Source: Cyanobacteria bacterium FACHB-DQ100
Lineage (GTDB): Bacteria; Cyanobacteriota; Cyanobacteriia; Leptolyngbyales; Leptolyngbyaceae
Direction of reading: 5' to 3'
Assembly: GCA_014695195.1 (NCBI GenBank)
Contig: JACJNW010000039.1
Location: 282,132 to 346,131, forward strand
DNA length: 64,000 bases
The position numbers and the translations under genes were made by a program. Each line of letters begins with the position of its first letter. Positions within the stretch are counted from its first letter, which is position 1. Below are positions 18,911 through 28,492 of the stretch, one piece after another. The notes beneath the pieces were generated by a model. That model worked only from the letters and a program-made list of their open reading frames with translations, made no database searches and had not been told where the DNA came from.

Positions 18911-20341
18911 TCAGACGGTATCAACAGCTTCAAACTCGAACTTGATTTCTTTCCACAGTTCACAAGCCGCAGCCAATTCTGGCGACCAGCGGCAAGCTTC
19001 ACGAATGATGTCGCCGCCTTCACGCATGAGATCACGACCTTCGTTCCGAGCTTGCACACAAGCTTCCAATGCAACACGGTTTGCCGTTGCACCCGGCGCG
19101 TTACCCCAGGGGTGACCCAAGGTTCCACCACCGAACTGAAGCACCGAGTCATCACCGAAGATTTCAACCAGTGCAGGCATGTGCCATACGTGGATACCAC
19201 CCGAAGCAACCGCCATCACACCCGGCATCGAAGCCCAGTCTTGGGTGAAGTAAACACCACGAGACGGATCGCGCTCGATGTAGTTTTCACGCAGCAAGTC
19301 GATGAAACCAAGCGTAATCGCCTTGTCACCTTCGAGCTTACCGACGACGGTTCCGGTGTGAATGTGGTCACCACCAGACATCCGTAAGCACTTCGACAAC
19401 ACGCGGAAGTGGATACCGTGGTTCTTCTGACGATCGATCACCGCGTGCATTGCACGGTGAATGTGCAACAGCAGACCATTCGCACGGCAGTATTTCGCCA
19501 GAGTCGTGTTTGCTGTGAAACCTGCGGTCAAGAAGTCGTGCATGATGATCGGCATTTCGAGTTCTTTCGCGAATGCCGCACGCTCTAACATATCTTCGCA
19601 AGTTGCAGCGGTCACGTTGAGGTAGTGACCTTTGATTTCGCCCGTTTCAGCTTGCGACTTGTGAATTGCATCAGCAACGAACAAGAAGCGATCGCGCCAG
19701 CGTTGGAACGGCTGCGAGTTGATGTTTTCGTCGTCTTTGGTGAAGTCCAAACCGCCGCGCAGACATTCGTACACTGCACGACCGTAGTTCTTCGCAGACA
19801 GACCGAGTTTCGGCTTAATCGTACATCCAAGTAGCGGACGACCGTACTTGTTGATTTTGTCGCGCTCAACCTGAATGCCGTGAGGCGGTCCTTGGAAGGT
19901 CTTCAAGTAAGCAACCGGGATGCGGAGGTCTTCGAGACGCAGCGCTTTCAACGCTTTGAACCCGAAGACGTTACCCACCAACGAGGTCAGCAGGTTGGTT
20001 ACAGATCCTTCTTCAAACAGGTCGAGAGGATATGCAATATAAGCGATGAATTGGCTATCTTCACCCCGGACAGGCTCGATATCGTAGCAGCGTCCTTTGT
20101 AGCGATCGAGGTCGGTCAACAAGTCCGTCCACACAGTCGTCCAGGTACCCGTGGAAGACTCAGCAGCAACCGCAGCAGCAGCTTCTTCCGGAGGAACGCC
20201 AGGTTGAGGAGTCACCCGGAACGCTGCCAAAATATCAGTGTCTTTAGGCGTGTAGTCTGGGGTGTAGTACGTTAAACGGTAATCTTGTACCCCAGCCTTA
20301 TACCCAGCTTTGGACTGGGTTTTGGTTTGAGCGTAGGACAT
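18911..20341 (-). CDS. rbcL: RuBisCO large subunit (form IB)
   Basis: Catalytic subunit of ribulose-1,5-bisphosphate carboxylase/oxygenase, 476 residues. The active-site carbamylated lysine is K202 in [10 protein letters not shown] (K201 in plant numbering). TIKPKLGLS, the loop 6 region [10 protein letters not shown] and the C-terminal RbcX-binding peptide are present. The sequence is cyanobacterial form IB ([30 protein letters not shown]). A strong Shine-Dalgarno AGGAAGGGAG precedes the ATG. First gene of rbcL-rbcX-rbcS. Confidence 0.99.
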   Translation of the reverse strand: MSYAQTKTQSKAGYKAGVQDYRLTYYTPDYTPKDTDILAAFRVTPQPGVPPEEAAAAVAAESSTGTWTTVWTDLLTDLDRYKGRCYDIEPVRGEDSQFIAYIAYPLDLFEEGSVTNLLTSLVGNVFGFKALKALRLEDLRIPVAYLKTFQGPPHGIQVERDKINKYGRPLLGCTIKPKLGLSAKNYGRAVYECLRGGLDFTKDDENINSQPFQRWRDRFLFVADAIHKSQAETGEIKGHYLNVTAATCEDMLERAAFAKELEMPIIMHDFLTAGFTANTTLAKYCRANGLLLHIHRAMHAVIDRQKNHGIHFRVLSKCLRMSGGDHIHTGTVVGKLEGDKAITLGFIDLLRENYIERDPSRGVYFTQDWASMPGVMAVASGGIHVWHMPALVEIFGDDSVLQFGGGTLGHPWGNAPGATANRVALEACVQARNEGRDLMREGGDIIREACRWSPELAAACELWKEIKFEFEAVDTV

Positions 20342-20727
20342 ATCTCCCTTCCTGTAATGAAAACGATTGAAAACCTTGATTCAGACATCACCAACAGTGA
20401 CCAGGAAATTCCTGACCGATGTGGCTGGCATTACACCTTGACACTGGGGATCAGCTTGCCATACATGATCCCATGTTTGGAGACAGTTTGTGAATCTCGC
20501 TGCTCTCCCGTGCATAGGCGCGAACTGATCTGAATCATATCAGGATTTCAATAAGCCTTAGTTTAGAGAATCTGTGTTGATTAATAAAAAAATGTTATGA
20601 GATTTACCTAGATGTAACGTTTGGCATATGAAAACTTAAGAAACAGTTAAAACGCCCATTTCTGCATCAAGCGCGCTCGAAGTCAAGGGGATCGCTGCAG
20701 CAAATTTTTTACTTTCTTTAACTTTCG
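20342..20727 (-). promoter_or_regulatory. rbcL upstream region
   Basis: About 385 bases between the rbcL start and the convergently placed exbD stop, with no gene. It must carry the rbc operon promoter. The best -10-like sequence on the minus strand is TATGAT at 20534-20539, preceded by no strong -35. The stretch at 20570-20640 is AT-rich with several T-N11-A spacings of the kind bound by LysR-type CbbR/RbcR regulators, but I cannot pick one site. Confidence 0.35.
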
Positions 20728-21129
20728 TTACGACTGACGAGTTGCGATTCCTAGCCGAATCCCAGGAATCGATCGCAATCGATCCATTACGGTAATCACT
20801 TGACCATGCGAAACTCTTTCGTCGGCATTGATTACGACAACCGCTTGGCGATTGCGGCTCAAGATTTCACGCACTGTCGCTGGAAGCGTATCAATCACAA
20901 TCGGCTTTTTATCAACTGCGATTTCTCCCTTTGGATTAATCGTCACCACAATCTGAGCTGTTTTTTGGGCTTCAGCCGTGACAGCTTTCGGAAGCGAAAC
21001 GGGGAGACCTTGCGATCGCGTTAAAAACAGCGTAGACATAATAAAGAATGTCAATAGCGCAAACACCACATCGATCAGAGGCGCAAGATAAATTTGCGGG
21101 GGTAGGTCTGGCTCTTCAGGAAGACGCAT
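20728..21129 (-). CDS. ExbD/TolR family biopolymer transport protein
   Basis: Plug/stator subunit of a proton-driven ExbBD/TolQR-type motor. 133 residues: a short cytoplasmic N terminus (MRLPEEPDLPPQIYLAPLID), a single transmembrane helix containing the conserved Asp (LIDVVFALLTFFIM, with LxDVxF typical), then a periplasmic domain ending RLGIATRQS. It follows an exbB-like gene by 21 bases. No TonB or TolA gene is adjacent. The pair could energise outer-membrane uptake or another envelope process. Confidence 0.88.
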   Translation of the reverse strand: MRLPEEPDLPPQIYLAPLIDVVFALLTFFIMSTLFLTRSQGLPVSLPKAVTAEAQKTAQIVVTINPKGEIAVDKKPIVIDTLPATVREILSRNRQAVVVINADERVSHGQVITVMDRLRSIPGIRLGIATRQS

Positions 21130-21150
21130 CGGGAACTCCTCGACAGTTTT

Positions 21151-21768
21151 TCAGATAGCGTGGCGACGACGGTAAAGCAATTCTAATTGTCCACCGTATT
21201 CTTGAATCAGTGCGAGTTGTTTGGTGTACAAACCGCGAAAGAGATTCGCAAAAAATAGCGTAAAAATGGCAACGACCAAGCCTGCTGCGGTTGAAATCAA
21301 CGCTTCACTAATTCCACCCGTTACCCCTAGTGTATTGGCTCCTCCCACATCCCCCAAGCGCAATGAAGCAAATGAAGTAATTAGTCCGGTTACGGTTCCC
21401 AGTAAGCCAAGGAGCGGGGCGAGACCGACGATCGTATCAAACACCGTGTTAAACCGTTTTAACAGTGGAATCTCTGCCATACCCGCACTTTCGAGTGCCA
21501 GCCGGAATTCTTCAGGCGTGGCTTGCTCCAGCTCTAAAGCTGCAAGAAAGATTCGAGCGATCGGTAAATCTGAATTTTTCTCTAACATCTGAAAGGCAGC
21601 GATCGGATTGCGCTTGTAAACATTCATCACTTCTCTAGCGACTCGCTGCTGACGCTGAGAAATTTTTACCCAAAACAGCGATCGTTCTAGAATCAGTGCC
21701 ACTGCCAAAATTGAAAACAGCAGCAACGGAATCATCACAACTCCGCCAGCAATGAACCAGTTAGGCAT
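21151..21768 (-). CDS. MotA/TolQ/ExbB proton channel family protein
   Basis: Channel subunit partner of the exbD-like gene immediately downstream. About 205 residues with three membrane helices: an N-terminal one (WFIAGGVVMIPLLLFSILAVALIL), then [20 protein letters not shown] and [18 protein letters not shown], the conserved pore pair. The start is put at the ATG giving MPNWFIAGG; a possible upstream ATG adds nine residues. Paired with ExbD at 20728-21129. A second, distinct ExbBD pair is at 31660-32976. Confidence 0.88.
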   Translation of the reverse strand: MPNWFIAGGVVMIPLLLFSILAVALILERSLFWVKISQRQQRVAREVMNVYKRNPIAAFQMLEKNSDLPIARIFLAALELEQATPEEFRLALESAGMAEIPLLKRFNTVFDTIVGLAPLLGLLGTVTGLITSFASLRLGDVGGANTLGVTGGISEALISTAAGLVVAIFTLFFANLFRGLYTKQLALIQEYGGQLELLYRRRHAI

Positions 21769-21830
21769 GAGAAATCGCGACTTTAGAACAACCACCCATT
21801 ATGAATGAAGCGGGGAACGATCGTGGCGAT

Positions 21831-22061
21831 TTAATTAGCTGAATCTTCCTCAAGCGCCTGAATCCGTTCTTCGTCTGTTAATCCAGGAAAAGCTTCTGTT
21901 TGTTCTTCATACTCATAAATCAACATCACCAAAACCCTCAAATAACCGTGAACATCGTCATTTGAGGGACGGCTCAGGACTTGATTAATTTGCTCTTGCG
22001 TCGCTCGTAACAGCGCTTTATCTTGAATTGAATGCGGCGAAAACTCTGTTAATGGCTTGCA
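21831..22061 (-). pseudogene. HigA-type antitoxin-like fragment
   Basis: After the stop of the methyltransferase gene the same frame stays open for 76 codons and encodes a protein-like sequence (KPLTEFSPHSIQDKALLRA, VHGYLRVLVMLIYEYEEQ). This resembles the N-terminal segment of cyanobacterial HigA-family antitoxins, but it ends before any helix-turn-helix. There is no in-frame start codon. An ATG overlapping the methyltransferase stop is out of frame by one base, so a single-base insertion would explain the loss. I read it as a decayed antitoxin remnant; the family call is tentative. Confidence 0.45.
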
Positions 22062-22847
22062 TCACGCTTGATCGATTGGTTTTGACAACTTGAAGGCAAC
22101 AGAATAAGGAAGATTTTGATATTTGAAGAATTCTTGCTCATTTTTGGCGAGATGCGCCCGATCGCTTCCTAATCTCGGTTCCTCAAAATCAACTACATCA
22201 AAACCAGCCAACTTAAACGCTTTCCAATAGTCTGATAGAGGTCGGTGGAACCAGATAAACGAAGCCGTAAAGTGTTTCCAAGGCGGATCTTGGCGCTTTT
22301 GCCGTCCAAAGTATGATTCTTTCCAGTGATACGCAACAGAGGCATCATTCACAACGGCGGCTCCTTGATCAAAACAAGGATGTGAAAACACCAAAACCGC
22401 AATCCCACCCAGCTTTAACACTCGTTGGAAAGCGAGAATTGTCTCTTCTAAATCAGGTAAATCCATCAAAACATAATTGGACACAAGCAAATCAAAGTGT
22501 TCATCTGGAAGCGTTTTGAGTTCTGAGCAGGAATCTTCGTGAAAGTCGATCGATAATCCTTATCGTGCTTTTTGTTGCGCGATCACCAACATCCCTGGCG
22601 CAAGATCAACTCCGGTGACGATTGCACCCTTTCGACAAAGTTGATGTGATAAATATCCGGTTCCACAACCTGCATCTAAAACAGCGCGCCCGTCTACCGC
22701 TCCCAAAAACTGCCACACTACCGGATCAGAATTGAGAATGCGATTGCGATCTCCCGGCTCACCAACCTGAATATTCCAATCTTGAGCCTTCTGATTCCAA
22801 GACTCGTAAATTTCTTGTTCCATAACTTTGCAGAATAGTTGGAACAA
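22062..22847 (-). pseudogene. SAM-dependent methyltransferase interrupted by one in-frame stop
   Basis: Class I methyltransferase of about 261 codons. The N-terminal half has the SAM-binding motif AVLDAGCGTGYLSHQL and VTGVDLAPGMLVIAQQKAR; then a TAA at 22557-22559 interrupts, after which the same frame continues with GLSIDFHEDSCSELK, DLLVSNYVLMDLPDL and FSHPCFDQGAAV to the natural end. No frameshift is needed: a single sense-to-stop change restores one full-length protein. It could be a fresh pseudogene, a sequencing error, or two restarting fragments (an internal ATG exists at 22490). The substrate is unknown. Confidence 0.8.
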
Positions 22848-22862
22848 GTCAGGCTAAGATAA

Positions 22863-23663
22863 TTAACCCTGTTTCGGAAAATGCGTGACTTCTGCATAAC
22901 CGCTAAAAATCAGCTTATCGTCTTCAGTTTCTAAGCGATTTAGGCGCATCGTCACACCATCAAGATTAAATCGATCGAGATCCACCATATTATTTAAAAT
23001 CTCAGCAAAGGTATTGCTCAAAAGCTCTGACACTCCACGTTGAGCTTCAGGAATGTCATCAACAATAAATTGTGGATTTTGAAACAGAATGCGACGACGA
23101 CGTTCGATCGCGATCGTTGCAGTTAAGCAAATTGGAATGAGTCCATTCGGTAATGCTGCTTTTGCAGAAATCTGGATTTGATTTTCGGGCAGAAGCTTCA
23201 GAACAACTTCCGAGAAGGCAACAGGTTCACCCCCGGAGAGATTCATCAATGACGCTTCCGTAATGTTTTCCATTCGAGGCTTAACTAGTTCAGACTGAAA
23301 TGCCTTATTCAGACCCGCTTCTGTAAGGATGACCTTTGCAACAGCTTGAGCCGCTTGCTTGAGGCGAATCTTACCCGATAGGACAGAGCCGAAATCGATC
23401 GACACCGCATCGGTTTCAAACCACATCTCCTCAACCCAGAATTCACGGCGGATCAGCAACCCACGTCCGCTCATTTTGAAGCTGTCAATGCTGCCCTGCA
23501 ACAGCTTGCTTGATGGAAAACATTTGAGTGAAACATCCACAGACTCACTCTGCGTAAACAGATGGCGAATCGATTGACTCAACACAGAGTTCAGCATCTG
23601 TTCGCCGAAGTCCGTGTTATTGGTGGGGGGCTTGAAGCCAGTAAATCCGCCAAACATAAGCAT
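22863..23663 (-). CDS. DUF2993 (LmeA-like) family protein
   Basis: About 266 residues matching the cyanobacterial DUF2993 family, related to actinobacterial LmeA phospholipid-binding proteins with a BPI/LBP-like tubular fold. Typical parts are the N-terminal FGGFTGFKPPTNNTDFGEQ, LFTQSESVDVSLKCFPSSKL, SFKMSGRGLLIRREFWVEEM and a C-terminal LIFSGYAEVTHFP. The ATG at 23663 has an AAGG upstream and matches the family N terminus; a longer in-frame version reaching 23798 adds 45 unrelated residues. No signal peptide. Membrane-lipid binding is inferred from the family only. Confidence 0.8.
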   Translation of the reverse strand: MLMFGGFTGFKPPTNNTDFGEQMLNSVLSQSIRHLFTQSESVDVSLKCFPSSKLLQGSIDSFKMSGRGLLIRREFWVEEMWFETDAVSIDFGSVLSGKIRLKQAAQAVAKVILTEAGLNKAFQSELVKPRMENITEASLMNLSGGEPVAFSEVVLKLLPENQIQISAKAALPNGLIPICLTATIAIERRRRILFQNPQFIVDDIPEAQRGVSELLSNTFAEILNNMVDLDRFNLDGVTMRLNRLETEDDKLIFSGYAEVTHFPKQG

Positions 23664-24041
23664 TTTTAGAACCTTGCTCCATTCATTATGTAACAGAATG
23701 TTAAGACTGGCAACAAATGGGATATCAACGGAGGTAATGCAAAGCTTCAGAAACTTGAATCGTTTGCTTGAGCCATAACGCTGGCTTCTTAGAGCCATTA
23801 TGCTTAATCAAAGCACGAATCGCGAGTTGAATCAGATTTGCAGGTGCTATGACAGACATAAGCAGTCCCGCAAAAGTTGTTTCCTGGATGCACGATCGAC
23901 CCTAAGCCAAAAGCGAAGAAATCGCTGGGAATCATTCAACACTTCAAGCTTTTTCGCTGAAGTTGGCTTATGTCTAGTCTATCCGGGTACAGAAATAATC
24001 TTGTAATGAACCATTTTGATCAAACAAGCACCAGAAATCTA
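23664..24041. other. Divergent intergenic region, 378 bases
   Basis: Lies between the DUF2993 start and the start of the small exported protein on the plus strand. It must contain both promoters. Short open frames cross it, but none has a recognisable product or a good ribosome binding site. No repeat or RNA gene seen. Confidence 0.4.
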
Positions 24042-24377
24042 ATGATGAAAAATGTTCTTGTTTTCTTCAGTCTCAGCGTTTTGATCTCGCTTGTAACTCA
24101 GCTATTTTCACCTGCCGACGCACAGATCGGATTAGTAGAATCGCGGCTTTCGCGGATCGAAACTGAACTTGTGGGGATTCGCTCGGAGTTAAATCAACTG
24201 TCTGCAAGCCGTCCCCGCGCTGGAGTCTCAGTTCCCTCTCCTTCAAGCTCTCCAACGCTTCCACGATCAACAAAGTTCACGGATGCCCAGTTCGATCGAC
24301 TCGCAACCCTGGTGATTGAATTACGTGAACGAATCAAAACTTTAGAAGAAAAAGTCGCTAAATTGCAGGGGCGGTAA
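24042..24377 (+). CDS. Small exported coiled-coil protein, hypothetical
   Basis: About 111 residues. The ATG pair at 24042/24045 begins a clean signal peptide (MKNVLVFFSLSVLISLVTQ, cleavage near SPADAQ). The mature part has two predicted coiled-coil segments (LVESRLSRIETELVGIRSEL and IELRERIKTLEEKVAKL) separated by a Ser/Pro/Thr linker. A longer in-frame start at 23970 would place 24 residues before the signal peptide and is unlikely. No family recognised; probably periplasmic and oligomeric. It lies upstream of a peptidoglycan amidase gene on the same strand, about 150 bases away. Confidence 0.65.
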   Translation: MMKNVLVFFSLSVLISLVTQLFSPADAQIGLVESRLSRIETELVGIRSELNQLSASRPRAGVSVPSPSSSPTLPRSTKFTDAQFDRLATLVIELRERIKTLEEKVAKLQGR

Positions 24378-24528
24378 GAGCCTACGTATCCCATTTTTAT
24401 GCTGCGTGTAATAAATCACGCTTCTCTGAATTGACTCCGCTCTGGAACTAAACTCGAGAAAACTCTATCTTGTTCCACGATTAGCACAAGTTGATCTTTG
24501 ATCTCTAGCAGGATAACTTCCACAACAC

Positions 24529-25434
24529 ATGAAGAGGCTTTTTCAGGTTCTTGCGATCGTCCTAGTCGGGTTTGCTACATTTTTGATTGCTGTTCAATCG
24601 GGACAAGCCGAATGGCTCGATGGGCTTCGGATCAAGACCTCCCAACCCCGGTTGATTAGTTTTCAGCAAAATATTGCCGAGGCAAGCGATCTGCTATCGA
24701 GCGCTTGTGCCATTAAACCCGTCTCAAGAGGCGGTAGACCCCGAAATCTTCCCGCCATTCAAGGCACTCCTTCTCTGAGTCGATTCCGCCAAGACTCGCC
24801 CCCTAGCTCGACTTATCAACCGAGAGAAGAAGTTGCTCTAGCACATCCTTCAAACTTCGGACGACGATTTGCTCAAGATCTGTACGGTCGTCCGGTCAGC
24901 AATGAGCCGATCGTCGTTCTGCATGAAACCGTGGGGTCGGGCAGCTCTGCGATTAACTACTTTAGAACGCCCCACCCGAATGATAATGATCAAGTGAGCT
25001 ATCACGCTCTCATTCGGGAAAACGGTAATGTGGTTTATCTTGTTCCGCCCGATCGTCGTGCTTTTGGAGCCGGAAACTCTGTGTTTAATGGCAATAAAGG
25101 GGAAGAAGCGGTCAAAACAAATCCCACCTTTCCGCCTTCTGTCAACAATTTTGCTTACCATATCTCGCTAGTGACACCGCCTGATGGACGAGACGATGGA
25201 GCTAGACATAGCGGCTACACTCGCGCTCAATATCAGTCCTTGGCTTGGCTAGTCGCCAAAACAGGCATTTCCAACGATCGCATTAGTACCCATCAGCTTG
25301 TTGATCGATCAAGGTCGCGACGTGATCCCCGCAGCTTCAATACCCAGCTCTTCGCCCAACTTCTGGATGCTTTCCCGAAGACGAGCGACATTTCAATGCA
25401 GTGCACATTGCCTGCGATCGCTCAAGAAGAATAA
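24529..25434 (+). CDS. Exported N-acetylmuramoyl-L-alanine amidase (Amidase_2/PGRP fold)
   Basis: 301 residues with an N-terminal signal peptide (FQVLAIVLVGFATFLIAVQSGQAEW). The zinc amidase core follows at about 125-290: IVVLHETVG (first zinc His), YHALIRENGNVVYLVPPDRRAFGAG, NFAYHISLV and ISTHQLVDRSRSRRDPRSF (last ligands). It should cleave the amide bond between muramic acid and L-alanine in periplasmic peptidoglycan. A Pro/Ser-rich linker (about 65-110) joins signal and catalytic parts. Followed by a hairpin shared with the convergent gene. Confidence 0.85.
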   Translation: MKRLFQVLAIVLVGFATFLIAVQSGQAEWLDGLRIKTSQPRLISFQQNIAEASDLLSSACAIKPVSRGGRPRNLPAIQGTPSLSRFRQDSPPSSTYQPREEVALAHPSNFGRRFAQDLYGRPVSNEPIVVLHETVGSGSSAINYFRTPHPNDNDQVSYHALIRENGNVVYLVPPDRRAFGAGNSVFNGNKGEEAVKTNPTFPPSVNNFAYHISLVTPPDGRDDGARHSGYTRAQYQSLAWLVAKTGISNDRISTHQLVDRSRSRRDPRSFNTQLFAQLLDAFPKTSDISMQCTLPAIAQEE

Positions 25435-25437
25435 AAA

Positions 25438-25464
25438 ACAGGGACGCTGGTGAAGCGTCCCTGT
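25438..25464 (-). terminator. Rho-independent terminator between convergent genes
   Basis: Perfect 11-bp arms (ACAGGGACGCT/AGCGTCCCTGT) with a 5-base loop. Six T residues follow on the minus strand, so it is a good terminator for the large minus-strand gene ending at 25483 and may also serve the amidase gene. Confidence 0.9.
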
Positions 25465-25482
25465 CTATCAGACACAATTGAG

Positions 25483-28242
25483 TTAGTTGTAAGTGAACTT
25501 GATGTAGTTCTTGCCGATCGTGTCTTCGGGAGCCACCGGATTCAAGTCAGCATTTAATGGGTCGATCCTGTTGTTTGCGAAGTCCGCTTCCTTAGCAGTA
25601 TTTTCTGCCGGATCAATCCAGACTGAGAGGTAATAGGTTTGTCCGCGCACCAGCGAAGCTGCGGGAGGAAGCTTGAGGTTAAGATCTAGCATCCTCGTAT
25701 CCGATCCGCTACCTTTTGCCCCCAGAATCGTGCCACTTGTTGGAGCATTGACGAAGAACTGGTTAAAATTGCCAGAGGTAGTGCCTGCTGCCCAAACCTC
25801 TAAGGGGATGTCTGTGGTTTGATCTAGAGTTGTATCTAAAGAGAGATAGAACTGGAGTGGAAGAGCAGTGTCGCTAGGGAACGCTCGATTTCCAAGGTTT
25901 TGCAGCGTGAATGACAATCCAAGCGTCTGATCCGGCGCAAAGGTTCCGCTCGTTACCCGCATATCCGAGCCAACCAGCTCGATCGTTTCTGTCCGAGTTA
26001 CAGCAAGCTGTCCCTTGTCGGTGTTGAGCGCTACGTTGAAGTTGTTGCTCTCGTTGTCTTCAGTCAACTTGTTGTTGGGATCGACGACCATCCCGATCGT
26101 GTACTGCCCATCCACAAACCAGAAGTCTGCGGCGGTATCGGGTAAGACCAGTTGAACTTCAATCTCAGCACTTGTTGCACCCGCTGCCAGAGATGCGATG
26201 GTGTAAACGGGCAGCGTTGAGCCTGTAGTCCCTCCGATCTCAAGTTGTGCATCTGCTGTTGTCGTCGTGTCAATCCGACCATCACGCGAAATTCGGAAAC
26301 CAACTTCAAGATTATTGATCGCAAGCGAACTGTTGTTTCTAACTTTGAATCTCGCGGTGAGGCGGTTCTTCTCGAAGACTTGACCGCTGCCTGGCTCAGG
26401 TGTGGGATTGAGCGCAAGTGCAGCGTCCAGCAACGAGAAGGAGACTCCCGCAACATCAGTGGTCTTGGGTTTGCCCGTTACGCTTAGCGTGTAGTCGGGG
26501 GCTAAGTCTGTCCGGGTTGTGGACACTTTCACAGCGTAAGCCCCCCCATTCAGCAGCATATCAGGCGTAGCCGCGATCGCGCTTCCAAGGGTGCCATTTT
26601 GCAGAATCGGGAAGAGTTCCAGGGTCACTCCAGTGCCTGTCGCATTGAGCGTCACATTCGACTGAGTAGAAACGTTGAATCTGAAGTAGTCAGCCGCATT
26701 GAACTGTACTCTATCCCGGTAAGTTGCGCTTCCATCTAACAAGCCCAGGTTGAAAGCCGTCGCTGCCACATAGCCCCCCGATTGGGAACGTCCGCTAATT
26801 TCAAACGGCTGGGCTTGAATTTTGCGCTGCATGATGCCTTGAACTCTCCAGGGGCTGCCGATCGTACTTGCCGGGGCATTCCTGGTGCTAATATTCGTTC
26901 CGTTCATCAGCAAGATTTCAATTCCCCCCTGCTGGTCGTTGCGGTAGATGATATCTTCCTTGCTGTCATAGTTAAAATCGCCAATTCCGGCGATCGTCCA
27001 GCCTGCGCCGTTGTTGTAGTTGCTGCCGTTGAATTGGACAAATTGCTGGCTTGAGAAGCTCTTGCCATCCGGATTCATCAGCCAAATTGCCATTTCACCT
27101 GTTCTGCGGTTGCGCCACAGCAAGTCTTTGTTGCCGTTGCCACTGTTTGTTCTGCCGTCAAAGTTGCCTAACGCCTCAATTTGCCAGTCTAGTGAAATTG
27201 CCGCCGTCATCCAACCATGACTGATACTGGTTCCATCCATCAACCAAATTGCCGCAGTACCTGTGGAGCGATCGCGCAGTACAATGTCTGTCTTGCCGTC
27301 GCTATTGAAATCACCGTAGAGCTGCGGTTGCCATGAAGGTGCAATTTTAATTAAAGCTCCACGTCTGATCTCAGCACCGTTCATCAGCCAGAATGCGAAG
27401 TCGCCAGTTGACAGGTTCTGGAGGATGATATCTGATCTAGTATCTGCGTCAAGATCAACGGCTGCAACAGTTCTCCAACCCGGACCAACATTAACTAAGT
27501 TTCCGTTGACCGATACTCCACCCTTAAGTTGCCAAACCGCAACTTGTCCTTGACTAGTATTTTGCCAAACAAGGTCTGCTTGCCCATCGCCACTGAGATC
27601 CTTTACAGCGGTAATCTGCCATTCTGGACCAATTGAGAGATTTGCCGAAAATCCTGCATTCGCAACCTCTCCTCCTTTAAACGTCCAGAAAGCAACCTGC
27701 CCCTGACCATTGCGCCAGAGGAGATCTTCTTCTCCGTCCCCGTCTAAGTCTGCAATGCCCTGAACTTGCCAATCTGAGGCGACATCTTCCTGCGATGTTG
27801 CCCCTGCAACAGTTGTGCCATCCATTCTCCAGACAGCAGATTGAGCGCCAGGAGCATTACGCCAAAAGATATTGCTCAGGCTAGCGTCAGTGTTAACTGC
27901 AACATTCAGCTTGTAATTTGCAGTTGGAGCGTCTTGGGCAAGCGACACCTCTATGGTGTAAACTCCGGGAGTCAGAGCGCCTGTCCCCAGTAAAAGCGAC
28001 TCAGAAAGCTTGCCTTGATTTCTAGATTCTCCGACTAAGACTCTGGTACCGTCAGTCATCGCCGGTTCTCGGAACACTCGGAGATCTGCATCACCAGACA
28101 GATCCGTCAATGAAAAATTTCCTGCACTGCTCCGAAAATTTCTGAGATCGATTTGAAAGCTAGTGGTAGGAGTGTTGGTATTGAGGGAGCCGCTCTGGGT
28201 CGATGGAATCAGTGGATTTTGAATAAGGGTGGGTGAAGTCAT
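25483..28242 (-). CDS. Large VCBS/FG-GAP-repeat and CARDB-domain surface protein
   Basis: 919 residues. About 1-120: a pre-peptidase-like beta domain (LTDLSGDADLRVF, GVYTIEVSLAQ). About 125-480: roughly eight repeats of 45-50 residues with the pattern WRN...GxxAxWxMxGxx followed by ADLDGDGxxDLLWRN, calcium-binding FG-GAP/VCBS propeller blades. About 490-590: a second PPC-like domain. About 600-740 and 760-919: two CARDB-like domains (FKVRNNSSLAINNLEVGF; DNESNNFNVAL). There is no N-terminal signal peptide or anchor, so secretion by type I export is possible but no RTX tail was identified. Probably extracellular adhesion or matrix protein. Confidence 0.75.
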   Translation of the reverse strand: MTSPTLIQNPLIPSTQSGSLNTNTPTTSFQIDLRNFRSSAGNFSLTDLSGDADLRVFREPAMTDGTRVLVGESRNQGKLSESLLLGTGALTPGVYTIEVSLAQDAPTANYKLNVAVNTDASLSNIFWRNAPGAQSAVWRMDGTTVAGATSQEDVASDWQVQGIADLDGDGEEDLLWRNGQGQVAFWTFKGGEVANAGFSANLSIGPEWQITAVKDLSGDGQADLVWQNTSQGQVAVWQLKGGVSVNGNLVNVGPGWRTVAAVDLDADTRSDIILQNLSTGDFAFWLMNGAEIRRGALIKIAPSWQPQLYGDFNSDGKTDIVLRDRSTGTAAIWLMDGTSISHGWMTAAISLDWQIEALGNFDGRTNSGNGNKDLLWRNRRTGEMAIWLMNPDGKSFSSQQFVQFNGSNYNNGAGWTIAGIGDFNYDSKEDIIYRNDQQGGIEILLMNGTNISTRNAPASTIGSPWRVQGIMQRKIQAQPFEISGRSQSGGYVAATAFNLGLLDGSATYRDRVQFNAADYFRFNVSTQSNVTLNATGTGVTLELFPILQNGTLGSAIAATPDMLLNGGAYAVKVSTTRTDLAPDYTLSVTGKPKTTDVAGVSFSLLDAALALNPTPEPGSGQVFEKNRLTARFKVRNNSSLAINNLEVGFRISRDGRIDTTTTADAQLEIGGTTGSTLPVYTIASLAAGATSAEIEVQLVLPDTAADFWFVDGQYTIGMVVDPNNKLTEDNESNNFNVALNTDKGQLAVTRTETIELVGSDMRVTSGTFAPDQTLGLSFTLQNLGNRAFPSDTALPLQFYLSLDTTLDQTTDIPLEVWAAGTTSGNFNQFFVNAPTSGTILGAKGSGSDTRMLDLNLKLPPAASLVRGQTYYLSVWIDPAENTAKEADFANNRIDPLNADLNPVAPEDTIGKNYIKFTYN

Positions 28243-28492
28243 AGTGTGCTGATTTAGGCTGAATTGCTACCGACTTTTGACGTAGTATTCCCTGATGTAG
28301 GAGGTCAAAAAGCGCTTTTCTAGGAAATTCTCAATTCAGCCGAACCAACAGAGCAAGCAACACTTAGAAAAATTTATACAGACTTATCCGATATTGCTTC
28401 AGAGTGAATACTGAAAATAATTCCCTTTGAGAGACTGACAGATCGCCCCTCCGTGAAGCTCCGGATTGCATTGTTTCACCTGGAAGATGCAA

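Noticed and set aside
23800..24006. Plus-strand ORF of 68 residues before the small exported protein
   Set aside because: No ribosome site, Cys/Arg/Ser-rich random composition, and it runs through the promoter region of the next gene.
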